Source: an uncultured Lachnospiraceae bacterium (GTDB taxonomy: Bacteria; Bacillota; Clostridia; Lachnospirales; Lachnospiraceae). Taken from it: a DNA stretch of 60,234 bases. Location of the stretch: contig CALWPC010000050.1 in assembly GCA_944383325.1 (NCBI GenBank), positions 1-60,234 on the forward strand. The letters are read 5' to 3'. The position numbers were made by a program, and so were the translations under genes. This document shows, one piece after another, positions 43,504 through 53,927 of the stretch. Under the pieces are notes generated by a model, which saw only the letters and a program-made list of their open reading frames with translations, did no database searches and was not told the DNA's origin. Every line of letters starts with the position of its first letter. The stretch's first letter is position 1.

Positions 43504-45258
43504 ATGAAAAAAGGAAGTGGCTTTCTCTATACTAGTATACAGGGGATTCGTTTCATATTACATACAGAGACAGGGATGTTATTGCTGCATCTCTTGTTTA
43601 CTTTTTTGCACGGCATTTCCTGGACTTTGCAAGTGGTGTTCACTCAACGGTTCTTTGACTCTGTTCAGAGTTTGGTTGAAAGGAATGTGAGTCTGACAAG
43701 CAGCATGATTGCTTTATGGTGTATGATTGCGGCGTATGCATTTTGTCAGGTTATGAACGGCGTTGATAATTGTCATGCAAGAATTTTGAGTTTGGCGGTA
43801 GCGAAACAAACGAATCTGAATATATACAGACGGGTTGATCAAATGGATTGCATCGAGTTTGAGGATGCGAAGCGACTTGACTACATCAATCAAGCCATTC
43901 ATGGCGCGGAAGATCTTGTATGGGTGTGTTTGACGCTGCTCGATACAATATTCTTTTATACGACATATTTTGTGTTTATGGGAATATATTTGTATACATT
44001 GAAACCCGTTCTCAGTATTAGCATTTTAGCGATTTTTCTCCCCTGCTTAATTTCAAATTTTATAAAAATCAGAACATTTCATGATCTGGAAACGGTCTCC
44101 GCGCCTATTCGTCGGGAATGTGATTATTATGAAAGTTGTGCTGCCGATGTGAGAGAAACGCGTTTATGGGGAGTGAATGATTACTTTAAACAGCGTTTTT
44201 ATTCTTGCCTGAAAACGCTGAACAGGTTTTTGATGCGTGCGCAATTAAAAAAAAGCGTGGTTAATTTGTTGATGGATTCCATAACTGTAATAGGATATGG
44301 GGTCATCCTGTTTATGATTTTTGTATTTGTACTTCGCCAGGAAATCACAGTAGGAGCATTTGCAGCAGTTTTGGCTTCAATCGGGCGGCTGTTTAGTTTT
44401 ATGAGCGAAGTAATATCCGAACGGATCGGTTGGGCGTCGGAGCATGTTGCCGCAGCAGAAAATTTTATGTCATTCGTTGCAGATCATAACGACCAGTCAT
44501 CCGGACAGGTGTTCTGCGGACAGGCGGACATTACATTACAAGGCGTTGAATTCAAATATCCGCAATCAGAAAAATTTGCGTTAAAGAATCTTGATTTCAC
44601 TATTCGCAAAGGCCAAACACTTGCTATAGTCGGTGAAAACGGCAGCGGCAAGACAACGCTGTGCAGGTTGTTACTGGGTTTATATACCCCGACAAAAGGC
44701 CAGATTCTAATTGGCGATATTCCGGCTAGAGATGTATCTGACGAAAACTGGTCGGCGATATATCAAGATTACTGTAGATATAAAATGACTTTAAAAAACA
44801 ATATTGCCATCAGTAATACACAACAATCAGCAGATGATGCTAAAATCGAAGAAATCTGTGAAAAAGCCGGAATTGTCTTCAATCATGAAACACTGCCAAA
44901 CGGTATAGAAACGATGTTAGGCCGTGAGTTTGACGGCGCGGAATTGTCCGGCGGTCAGTGGCAGAGGGTTGCCATTGCCCGCGGTATTTATCGCCCTTAT
45001 GATTTTATCGTGTTGGATGAACCAACATCTGTCATTGACCCGTTGGAAGAAACTCGGTTATATCAGGAATTTATCAAAATCTGTGAAGGAAAGACGGCTG
45101 TTGTAGTTACCCACAGATTGAGCTCTGTCAAAATTGCCGATTGTATTATTGTAATGAAAGACGGTATGATTGCAGAACATGGAACACATGCGGAATTAAT
45201 GGAGAAAAATGGCGAGTACAAAAGAATGTACGATATGCAGAGCAGATGGTATGTATAA
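43504..45258 (+). CDS. ABC exporter half-transporter (subunit 2), A+T-rich
   Basis: The 584-residue protein has a six-helix membrane domain and a C-terminal ATPase: Walker A GENGSGKTT, LSGGQWQRVAIARGI, Walker B VLDEPTSVIDP and VVTHRLSSVKI. In the residue after Walker B the usual catalytic Glu is present in both subunits. It starts eight bases after the first subunit ends, with a GAGGT site five bases before the ATG. Low G+C is shared with the first gene but not with glpK behind it, so the two were probably gained together. Confidence 0.9.
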   Translation: MKKGSGFLYTSIQGIRFILHTETGMLLLHLLFTFLHGISWTLQVVFTQRFFDSVQSLVERNVSLTSSMIALWCMIAAYAFCQVMNGVDNCHARILSLAVAKQTNLNIYRRVDQMDCIEFEDAKRLDYINQAIHGAEDLVWVCLTLLDTIFFYTTYFVFMGIYLYTLKPVLSISILAIFLPCLISNFIKIRTFHDLETVSAPIRRECDYYESCAADVRETRLWGVNDYFKQRFYSCLKTLNRFLMRAQLKKSVVNLLMDSITVIGYGVILFMIFVFVLRQEITVGAFAAVLASIGRLFSFMSEVISERIGWASEHVAAAENFMSFVADHNDQSSGQVFCGQADITLQGVEFKYPQSEKFALKNLDFTIRKGQTLAIVGENGSGKTTLCRLLLGLYTPTKGQILIGDIPARDVSDENWSAIYQDYCRYKMTLKNNIAISNTQQSADDAKIEEICEKAGIVFNHETLPNGIETMLGREFDGAELSGGQWQRVAIARGIYRPYDFIVLDEPTSVIDPLEETRLYQEFIKICEGKTAVVVTHRLSSVKIADCIIVMKDGMIAEHGTHAELMEKNGEYKRMYDMQSRWYV

Positions 45259-45300
45259 ATGTAAGTTCCACCGAGATTCTCTGTACATGTTCTGTCCTTG

Positions 45301-45324
45301 GTCAACAACAGGACAGCCTGATTG

Positions 45325-45329
<5 letters not shown>
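45301..45329. repeat. Inverted repeat overlapping the glpK -35 region
   Basis: GTCAACAA (45301-45308) and TTGTTGAC (45322-45329), exact complements separated by 13 bases; the right half covers most of the -35 hexamer. It is a candidate operator for a repressor of glpK; the binding protein is unknown. Confidence 0.5.
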
Positions 45330-46884
<1,555 letters not shown>

Positions 46885-46889
46885 TGATT

Positions 46890-48623
46890 ATGGCATTTGA
46901 CGGAATGACAGTGGCAGCGCTTGTATGGGAGCTGCAAAGAACGATTCTGGGCGGGCGCATTGCGAAAATTGCGCAGCCGGAACCCGATGAGTTGCTTTTT
47001 ACCATTAAAAAAGAAAAAGAGCAGTATCTTCTGCTTGCGTCCGCGGGCGCGGGACTGCCGCTGATTTATCTGACGGACGAGCGGAAAAACAGTCCTATGA
47101 CGGCGCCGAATTTTTGTATGCTGCTTCGAAAGCATCTGCAGGGCGGGCAGATTATGGATATTTCACAGCCGGGCCTGGAGCGCGTAATCTGTATAGAAAT
47201 TGAACACCGAAATGAACTGGGCGATCTCTGCACGAAAAGGCTGCGGATGGAGATTATGGGCAAGCACAGCAATATTATTTTCTGCGACGATCATGACCGG
47301 ATTATTGACAGTATTAAACACGTGTCGGCTCAGGTCAGCTCGGTGCGGGAGGTGCTGCCGGGAAGAGCGTATTTTATTCCGCAGACGCAGCACAAGACGC
47401 AGCCGGTCGGCCTGGCGTATGGCGACATGTATGAGGTTTTACTGGAAAGCCCCATGCCTGTGCCAAAAGCGCTTTACACCTCGTTTGTGGGCATCAGTCC
47501 GGTGATGGCAAGGGAAATTTCCTATATGGCGGGCGTGGAGTCTGAGGTGTGCTTTGGCGCCCTGGCGGAGGGTGAAAGAGCGGCTCTTGTGCGCTGTTTG
47601 GAGCAGCTGCTTGGCCGGATTGCGGATGGAGAGTTTTGTCCGTGCATTATCTATGACAACGGGCAGCCGGTTGAATTTGCGCCCTGGACGCTTACCCAGT
47701 ATGAAGAGTTGGAATGTGAACATTTTGAAAGTATTTCTGGAATGCTTTCGACCTTTTATCAGAAGAAAAACCGCATTTCGAGAATACGTCAGAGATCTGC
47801 GGATCTGCGGCATATTGTGCAGACGGCGCTTGACCGCAATATCAAAAAATATGACTTGCAGGAGAGGCAGCTAAGAGATACCGAAAAAATGGATAAATAC
47901 CGGGTGTACGGAGAGCTGCTGAATACTTACGGCTATTCGGCAAAGCAGGGCGATACCGTATTGGAAGCGGAAAATTTTTATACCGGAGAGATGGTGCGTA
48001 TTCCGCTCGATCCGCAGCTGACGCCGTCGGAAAACGCCCGGCGTTATTTTGACCGGTATGGAAAGTTAAAGCGCACGAAAGAGGCGCTGTCCAAACTGGT
48101 GGAGGAGACCCGGGATGAGATTCGTTATCTGGAGTCTGTGCTTCGCGCGTTGGAGATGGCCGATTCGGAGGAGGATTTGCTTCAGATCCGGGAGGAACTT
48201 GCCATTGCGGGCTATGTCCGCCGCAAGGCGGAAATGCGGAAGCCCGAGAAGAAGAGCAAGCCGTATCATTTCTTGTCATCAGACGGTTTTGACATCTATG
48301 TCGGGCGGAATAATCTGCAAAATGACGAGCTGACATTTAAAGTTGCAAACGGCGGAGACTGGTGGTTTCATGCGAAAAAAATGGCGGGTTCTCACGTCAT
48401 TGTAAAAACGCGCGGGGAAGAAATTTCTGACCGCACGTTTGAGGAGGCGGCGAGCCTGGCTGCGCATTTCTCGCAGGGGAAGGGAAATGTGGAGGTGGAT
48501 TATGTTCAGCGCAAGCATGTCAAGAAGCCAAATGGGGCTAAGCCCGGATTTGTCGTTTATTATACAAATTATTCCATGATGGCAAGCAGCAATATCGACG
48601 GACTGCGCCGGGTGGATGATTAG
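46890..48623 (+). CDS. rqcH: RqcH (NFACT family, Rqc2/NEMF homologue)
   Basis: RqcH binds obstructed large ribosomal subunits and adds C-terminal alanine tails that mark stalled peptides for degradation; older names are FbpA or fibronectin-binding protein. The 577-residue protein has the NFACT-N domain (MAFDGMTVAALVWEL, NFCMLLRKHLQGG), a helical coiled-coil middle (about 290-420) and the NFACT-R domain (ISSDGFDIYVGRNNLQND-like block, WWFHAKKMAGSHVI). At 97-98, where the Bacillus enzyme has the functionally important Asp-Arg pair, this protein reads Glu-Arg. GAGGAG precedes the ATG. Confidence 0.93.
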   Translation: MAFDGMTVAALVWELQRTILGGRIAKIAQPEPDELLFTIKKEKEQYLLLASAGAGLPLIYLTDERKNSPMTAPNFCMLLRKHLQGGQIMDISQPGLERVICIEIEHRNELGDLCTKRLRMEIMGKHSNIIFCDDHDRIIDSIKHVSAQVSSVREVLPGRAYFIPQTQHKTQPVGLAYGDMYEVLLESPMPVPKALYTSFVGISPVMAREISYMAGVESEVCFGALAEGERAALVRCLEQLLGRIADGEFCPCIIYDNGQPVEFAPWTLTQYEELECEHFESISGMLSTFYQKKNRISRIRQRSADLRHIVQTALDRNIKKYDLQERQLRDTEKMDKYRVYGELLNTYGYSAKQGDTVLEAENFYTGEMVRIPLDPQLTPSENARRYFDRYGKLKRTKEALSKLVEETRDEIRYLESVLRALEMADSEEDLLQIREELAIAGYVRRKAEMRKPEKKSKPYHFLSSDGFDIYVGRNNLQNDELTFKVANGGDWWFHAKKMAGSHVIVKTRGEEISDRTFEEAASLAAHFSQGKGNVEVDYVQRKHVKKPNGAKPGFVVYYTNYSMMASSNIDGLRRVDD

Positions 48624-48647
48624 CGGTGGTTTTGTCCATTTTGGGTG

Positions 48648-48676
48648 TTGATTAAACAACCGTCCGGTGTTAATAT
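48648..48676 (+). promoter_or_regulatory. Probable promoter of the yicC-gmk-rpoZ cluster
   Basis: TTGATT at 48648-48653, 17-base spacer, TAATAT at 48671-48676. The ~80-base leader includes an imperfect GCGC stem near 48698-48717. Confidence 0.45.
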
Positions 48677-48759
48677 AAAAGTTAGTTTCTATTGCGCTTA
48701 CCAGGCGGAAGTGCGCATTTTAATATGGATCGCCGCATGCGCGGCAGAATAGGGGAATC

Positions 48760-49635
48760 ATGAAAAGCATGACGGGATTTGGACGTTTTGAAGCGTCCGA
48801 TGAGCAGCGAAAAATTACAGTAGAAATGAAAGCGGTCAATCATCGCTACTTTGACGTCAATATTCGAATGCCGAAAAAAATGATGATGTTTGAGGCGGCT
48901 GTCCGAAATCTGATCAAGCGTCAGATCGAGCGGGGAAAGGTAGATGTATTCATTACATGCGAGGACGTCACAGAGCGTCCGGTGTCGGTCAGCTATAATC
49001 GCGGGGCGGCGGAAGCGTATGTCAATGCTTTTCGGCAGATGGCGGCTGATTTTGCAATCGAAGATGACTTGACGGTATCTAAACTGGCGGCATTTGAGGA
49101 AGTGCTCACAAGGCAGGAGCAGCAGGAGGATGAACAGGAAATCTGGGGTCTGATGGAGCGGACAGTTTCGGAAGCTACCGACGCATTAGTTCGCTCGCGT
49201 GAGACAGAGGGAGAGCATCTGCTGCAGGATTTGCTTGCAAAACTGGATAATCTGTCGTCGTGCGTAGCGTTTATTGAACAATATTCTCCGTCGATTCAGC
49301 AGGAGTACCGGACAAAACTGGAAGAAAAAGTCAGGGAATTTTTGGATGATAAGTCGATTGATGAAAACCGCATTGCGGCCGAGGTGACCATTTTTGCCGA
49401 TAAGATCTGCGTGGATGAGGAGACGGTTCGTCTTCGCAGTCACATTCAGACAATGAGGGAGACGTTGGCGTGCGGCGGAGGAATTGGAAAGAAACTGGAT
49501 TTTCTGGCGCAGGAGATGAACCGGGAGGCGAATACGATTTTGTCCAAGTCGGTAGATCTTGCGGTCAGTGACCGCGCGATTACACTAAAGACGGAAATCG
49601 AGAAAATACGCGAACAGATTCAGAATGTGGAGTGA
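48760..49635 (+). CDS. yicC: YicC/YloC family endoribonuclease
   Basis: The 291-residue protein starts MKSMTGFGRFE and has EMKAVNHRYFDVNIRMP, RGKVDVFI and the C-terminal block GKKLDFLAQEMNREANTILSKS, all typical of YicC. Family members are RNases that act on RNA decay intermediates and small RNAs. It heads a cluster with gmk and rpoZ as in many Firmicutes; the small remA/DUF370 gene that often lies between yicC and gmk is absent. Confidence 0.93.
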   Translation: MKSMTGFGRFEASDEQRKITVEMKAVNHRYFDVNIRMPKKMMMFEAAVRNLIKRQIERGKVDVFITCEDVTERPVSVSYNRGAAEAYVNAFRQMAADFAIEDDLTVSKLAAFEEVLTRQEQQEDEQEIWGLMERTVSEATDALVRSRETEGEHLLQDLLAKLDNLSSCVAFIEQYSPSIQQEYRTKLEEKVREFLDDKSIDENRIAAEVTIFADKICVDEETVRLRSHIQTMRETLACGGGIGKKLDFLAQEMNREANTILSKSVDLAVSDRAITLKTEIEKIREQIQNVE

Positions 49636-49648
49636 AGGTGGAAAACAA

Positions 49649-50227
49649 ATGAACGGAAAGCTGATTGTGTTGTCCGGCTGTTCCGGCGTCGGAAAAGGTA
49701 CGGTAGTCAGGCGGCTGCTTGAAAAGTATCCGGAGTATGTGCTGTCCATTTCTGCGACGACGCGCAGGCCGCGCGAGGGAGAGCAGGAGGGCGTCAACTA
49801 TTTTTATAAGACGCCAGAAGAGTTTGAACAGATGATTGCCGGCCGGGAGCTGATTGAGTATGCGCAGTATGTCGGAAATTATTACGGGACGCCGAAGGCT
49901 TATGTAGAAGATCAACTGTCTCAGGGACGCAATGTGATTTTAGAAATTGAGCCTCAGGGGGCGCTTCAGATCAAACAGCAATATCCGCAGGCCATGCTTA
50001 TTTTTATCAATGCACCCGATCTTGAGGAATTAGAACGCCGCTTAAATGAGCGCGGGACAGAGACAGAGGAGCAAATCGCACGGCGTCTTGCGCGCGCGCA
50101 GGAAGAGCAGCGGTATATCGACGATTATGACCGTCAGGTGGTGAACGGACGGGATCAGCTCGAGCAGTGTGTAGATGAAATTCATGCGATTGTATGCGGC
50201 GCAGCCGTTGATGCGGCCACGCTGTAA
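49649..50227 (+). CDS. gmk: Guanylate kinase
   Basis: Gmk phosphorylates GMP to GDP. The 192-residue protein has the P-loop GCSGVGKGT, the GMP-binding SISATTRRPREGEQEGVNYFY, EYAQYVGNYYGTP and the lid RRLNERGTETEEQIARRLARA. AAGGTGG is seven bases before the ATG. It starts 13 bases after yicC. Confidence 0.96.
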   Translation: MNGKLIVLSGCSGVGKGTVVRRLLEKYPEYVLSISATTRRPREGEQEGVNYFYKTPEEFEQMIAGRELIEYAQYVGNYYGTPKAYVEDQLSQGRNVILEIEPQGALQIKQQYPQAMLIFINAPDLEELERRLNERGTETEEQIARRLARAQEEQRYIDDYDRQVVNGRDQLEQCVDEIHAIVCGAAVDAATL

Positions 50228-50278
50228 AATGGTTCGGTTGCCGAAGAATAAAAACAGATTCAAATGCAGGAGGGCGTT

Positions 50279-50584
50279 ATGTTAAGACCATCGTATAATG
50301 ATTTAATGAGAGTAGTAAACAGTGATGTGGAAGAAGGAGAGCAGCCGGTAATTAACAGCCGCTATAGTATTGTCATCGCTACAAGTAAGCGGGCGCGGCA
50401 GATTATCGCCGGCGAGGAGCCGCTTGTTAACAGTCCGTCGCACAAGCCGCTGTCTGCAGCTATTGAGGAGCTGTACGAGGGTAAGGTGAAAATTGTGAGC
50501 GAGGATGACCATGTGCAGGAAGTACAGCCGCCGCAGAATTCCGGAGAGAATCTGATGCCCGAGGGGCAGCAGGAGCAGGAGTGA
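50279..50584 (+). CDS. rpoZ: RNA polymerase omega subunit
   Basis: The 101-residue protein has the omega pattern: LRPSYNDLMRVVN, NSRYSIVIATSKRARQIIAG, and HKPLSAAIEELYEGKV, followed by a polar Glu/Gln-rich tail. Omega helps assemble RNA polymerase and, in other bacteria, binds ppGpp. AGGAGG is five bases before the ATG. It is in its usual place behind gmk. Confidence 0.94.
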   Translation: MLRPSYNDLMRVVNSDVEEGEQPVINSRYSIVIATSKRARQIIAGEEPLVNSPSHKPLSAAIEELYEGKVKIVSEDDHVQEVQPPQNSGENLMPEGQQEQE

Positions 50585-50615
50585 TACAGCGGCAGTCTGA
50601 CTGAGGAGACGATTT

Positions 50616-51974
50616 ATGAAGATTATGTTTGTCTCTCTGGGATGCGATAAAAATCTTGTGGACTCAGAGATGATGTTGGGCTTATTGGCGGCCCGCGGAT
50701 ATACGTTTACCGATGACAGAGATCAGGCGGATGTGTTTGTGGTCAATACCTGCTGTTTTATTCATGATGCAAAAGAGGAGAGTATTGAGACGATTTTGGA
50801 ATTGGCCGGTTATAAGGAACATGGGTGCTGCAAGGCGCTTGTTGTCACAGGATGTCTCGCACAGCGCTATGCGCAGGAAATGCTCCGGGAAATTCCCGAA
50901 GTGGATGCGATTGTCGGGACGTCGGCGTATGACCGGATTCCTGATGCGATTGAGCGGGCGCTATTGAGGCGGGACACGGAGGAAGCGGTTGTTGTGACAG
51001 AACCGCTGTCGAGGCTGCCGCTGCCGAAAACGACGAGAATACTCACAACCGGAGGTCATTCTTCGTATTTGAAGATTGCAGAGGGGTGCGATAAGCGCTG
51101 TACGTATTGTGTCATTCCGTCTGTGCGCGGACCATATCGCAGCGTGCCGATGGAAGAGCTAGTCAGACAGGCAACAGAGATGTGTGAGCAGGGGGTGCGG
51201 GAGTTAATCCTCGTTGCCCAGGAGACGACAATGTACGGCAAAGATCTCTACGGAGAAAAAAAGCTTCCGGAGCTTTTGAGGAAATTGGCTGCAATCCCGC
51301 AGCTTATGTGGATACGGCTGCTCTACTGTTACCCGGAGGAAATCACACCCGAACTCGTCCATGTGATCCGCCAGGAGCCGAAAATATGTCATTATCTGGA
51401 TTTGCCAATTCAGCACTGTAATGATGAAATCTTAAAACGCATGGGGAGGCGGACGGACAAAAAACAGTTGCTTGAGACCATCGCGTATTTGAGACGGGAA
51501 ATTCCAGACATTGTGCTGAGGACAACGCTCATTGCAGGCTTTCCGGGAGAGACACAGGAACAGTTTGAGGAGTTGGCAGAATTTATTCAGACGGTGCGGT
51601 TTGAACGGTTAGGCGTGTTTACGTATTCCGCGGAAGAGAATACCCCTGCGGCGGCGATGGACGGCCAGATTTCCGAGCATTGCAAACAGACGCGCAGAGA
51701 CCGGCTGATGGAAATACAGCAGGAGATTTCTTTTGAACATACAGAGAGTCTGACCGGAAGGAAGCTTTCTGTATTTGTTGAGGGAAAGCTTGTGGATGAA
51801 CCGGTTTATGTCGGGCGGACCTATATGGATACACCGGACGTGGACGGTTACTTTTTTCTAAATACCGAGGAAGAACTGATCAGCGGAGAGTTTGTACAGG
51901 CGCAGGTGACCGGCGCGCTAGACTATGATCTGGTTGGAGTGCCTGTCGCTGCGGGCGGAGATGAGGAGGAATAG
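50616..51974 (+). CDS. rimO: Ribosomal protein S12 methylthiotransferase RimO
   Basis: RimO is a radical-SAM enzyme that methylthiolates an aspartate of ribosomal protein S12. The 452-residue protein has the N-terminal UPF0004 cluster cysteines (SLGCDKNLVDSE, NTCCF, GCLAQRY), the radical-SAM CDKRCTYCVIP and a C-terminal TRAM domain (about 370-440). SLGCDKN rather than the MiaB-type GCQMN supports RimO. It starts 31 bases after rpoZ. Confidence 0.95.
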   Translation: MKIMFVSLGCDKNLVDSEMMLGLLAARGYTFTDDRDQADVFVVNTCCFIHDAKEESIETILELAGYKEHGCCKALVVTGCLAQRYAQEMLREIPEVDAIVGTSAYDRIPDAIERALLRRDTEEAVVVTEPLSRLPLPKTTRILTTGGHSSYLKIAEGCDKRCTYCVIPSVRGPYRSVPMEELVRQATEMCEQGVRELILVAQETTMYGKDLYGEKKLPELLRKLAAIPQLMWIRLLYCYPEEITPELVHVIRQEPKICHYLDLPIQHCNDEILKRMGRRTDKKQLLETIAYLRREIPDIVLRTTLIAGFPGETQEQFEELAEFIQTVRFERLGVFTYSAEENTPAAAMDGQISEHCKQTRRDRLMEIQQEISFEHTESLTGRKLSVFVEGKLVDEPVYVGRTYMDTPDVDGYFFLNTEEELISGEFVQAQVTGALDYDLVGVPVAAGGDEEE

Positions 51975-51981
51975 ATAAATT

Positions 51982-52536
51982 ATGAATTTACCAAACCGGC
52001 TGACAATTTTACGGGTGTGTTTAATCCCGTTTTTTGTTGTCTTTATGCTGACTGATTTTGCAGGCGGCGCATCAAAGTATATTGCCTGCGCTATCTTTGT
52101 CCTTGCCAGTCTGACGGATGCACTGGACGGACATATTGCAAGGAAGTATCATTTAATTACCAATTTTGGAAAATTTATGGATCCTCTGGCGGACAAGCTG
52201 CTCGTGTGCGCGGCGCTGATTTGCATGATTGAGCCGGGCGCGCACTATCAGATTCCGGCATGGATGGTATTAGTTATTATCAGCCGCGAATTTATTATCA
52301 GCGGTTTTCGTCTGGTTGCTTCAGACAGCGGCGTAGTCATTGCAGCCAGTTACTGGGGCAAGGCGAAAACCGTTGTTCAGATGGTGATGATCGTCGTCTG
52401 TATTTTAAATGTGGGAGCGTCCTGGTATCAGATTCTCTGTGTGGCGCTGATCTGGGCGTCGCTCATTCTGACGGTCGTGTCCCTGTTGGATTATATTGTG
52501 AAAAATATTAAGGTTTTGCAGGAAGGGAGCCGTTAA
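51982..52536 (+). CDS. pgsA: CDP-diacylglycerol-glycerol-3-phosphate 3-phosphatidyltransferase
   Basis: PgsA makes phosphatidylglycerol phosphate, the precursor of phosphatidylglycerol and cardiolipin. The 184-residue membrane protein has the start NLPNRLTILRVCLIPFFVVFM and the CDP-alcohol phosphotransferase motif in LDGHIARKYHLITNFGKFMD (residues of the DG..AR........G...D...D pattern). About five membrane helices. It is seven bases after rimO. Confidence 0.95.
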   Translation: MNLPNRLTILRVCLIPFFVVFMLTDFAGGASKYIACAIFVLASLTDALDGHIARKYHLITNFGKFMDPLADKLLVCAALICMIEPGAHYQIPAWMVLVIISREFIISGFRLVASDSGVVIAASYWGKAKTVVQMVMIVVCILNVGASWYQILCVALIWASLILTVVSLLDYIVKNIKVLQEGSR

Positions 52537-52540
52537 TCGC

Positions 52541-53788
52541 ATGGTTGCAGAACTCATCAGTGTCGGCACGGAGCTTTTGCTCGGAAATATTGTCAATACG
52601 AATGCCAGTTTTTTGGCGGAACAGTGTGCCGGTCTGGGCCTTTCGCTTTACTTTCAGACAGTTGTGGGCGACAATCCGGGCCGTCTGGAACAAACCCTTC
52701 GGCTTGCCCTGTCGCGCGCGGATGTGGTTATTCTGACCGGGGGCCTTGGGCCGACCAAGGATGATCTGACGAAAGAACTGGTGGCTGATCTCACAGGACG
52801 TCCGCTTGTGGAGCATGAGCATACAAGAGAACAGATTCAGCGCTTTTTTGATACGAGAAAAGTAAACGCGGATCAAATTACAGAGAATAACTGGAAACAG
52901 GCGCTCATACCGGACGGCGCGACGGTTGTGGATAATGCAAACGGTACGGCTCCGGGACTGATTGTTCCGCACAAAGAACAATATATTATTTTGCTGCCGG
53001 GGCCTCCGAAAGAGATGGAGCCGATGTTTTTGGAGGGTGTCGCGCCGTTTCTGCGCGCACTGGAACCTGCGGTTATTTATTCAAAAACAGTCAGAGTGTG
53101 CGGCATGGGAGAGAGCAGAGTGGAAACCATGATCGCAGATCTTGTCAATGCGCAGGACAATCCGACGATTGCGACCTATGCGAAAACCGGGTGTGTCGAT
53201 ATGAGGGTGACGGCTTCGGCAAGCAGCGAACAGGAGGCGAAACAACTTGTCCGGCCGGTCGTCTGTGAGCTGCAAAACCGTTTTGGAACACATGTTTATT
53301 CGACCGATGAGAAGGAGACGCTTGAGGAGGCCGTGGTTTCCATGCTTCGCGACAGAGGCCTGACGGTATCTACTGCAGAATCCTGTACCGGCGGCCTGCT
53401 TGCCGCCCGCCTGGTGAATGTGTCCGGCGCGTCGCAGGTGTTTGCGGAAGGTTATATTACGTATTCAAATGAAGCGAAAACCAAACTGCTCGGAGTGCCG
53501 CAGGATGTGCTTAGACAGTTTGGAGCTGTAAGTGAGCAGACGGCCAGGGCGATGGCTTTTGGAGCTGCGGCGGCCGGATCGGACGCAAGCGTGGCCATTA
53601 CAGGAATTGCGGGGCCTCTTGGGGGTTCGGATGCAAAACCGGTAGGTACAGTGTTTATTGCATGCTCCGTGAACGGTAGTGTGTCGGTGCAGGAATATCA
53701 TTTTGACGGAAATCGGGAAAAAATTCGCGATTACAGCGCGGTGAGCGCGCTGACGCTGCTGAGAAATTGTATATTGGACGGAGAGTGA
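52541..53788 (+). CDS. cinA: CinA family protein (competence/damage-inducible; NMN amidase domain)
   Basis: The 415-residue protein joins an N-terminal molybdopterin-binding-like domain (AELISVGTELLLGNIVNTN, TGGLGPTKDDLTKE) and a C-terminal CinA/PncC domain (about 258-412; STAESCTGGLLAARLVNVSGAS, ITGIAGPLGGSD). The family processes ADP-ribose and nicotinamide mononucleotide in nucleotide repair and scavenging. The gene order pgsA-cinA-recA is widespread in Firmicutes. A GGGAG site precedes the ATG. Confidence 0.95.
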   Translation: MVAELISVGTELLLGNIVNTNASFLAEQCAGLGLSLYFQTVVGDNPGRLEQTLRLALSRADVVILTGGLGPTKDDLTKELVADLTGRPLVEHEHTREQIQRFFDTRKVNADQITENNWKQALIPDGATVVDNANGTAPGLIVPHKEQYIILLPGPPKEMEPMFLEGVAPFLRALEPAVIYSKTVRVCGMGESRVETMIADLVNAQDNPTIATYAKTGCVDMRVTASASSEQEAKQLVRPVVCELQNRFGTHVYSTDEKETLEEAVVSMLRDRGLTVSTAESCTGGLLAARLVNVSGASQVFAEGYITYSNEAKTKLLGVPQDVLRQFGAVSEQTARAMAFGAAAAGSDASVAITGIAGPLGGSDAKPVGTVFIACSVNGSVSVQEYHFDGNREKIRDYSAVSALTLLRNCILDGE

Positions 53789-53792
53789 CAGG

Positions 53793-53829
53793 AGAATCGC
53801 CTGCAGTTCGTTGGCAGACGATTCTTTTT
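53793..53829 (+). terminator. Terminator between cinA and recA
   Basis: Stem 53793-53799 with 53819-53825, inner CTGC/GCAG (53801-53804 with 53814-53817) and a U-rich run TCTTTTTCTC. Confidence 0.8.
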
Positions 53830-53850
53830 CTCGGATAGAAAAAAGAAAGA

Positions 53851-53879
53851 TTGACAAAAAGAAAATGTTTTTATATAAT
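53851..53879 (+). promoter_or_regulatory. Promoter of recA
   Basis: Perfect consensus TTGACA (53851-53856), 17-base spacer, TATAAT (53874-53879). No clear LexA-type dyad was found in the region. Confidence 0.88.
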
Positions 53880-53927
53880 TTGATACATGAGCGGACGTGC
53901 TGCAGAAAATGAAAGGGGTAAGAAGTG

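Noticed and set aside
53830-53927. LexA box at recA
   Set aside because: No convincing GAAC...GTTC dyad lies between the terminator and the start codon.
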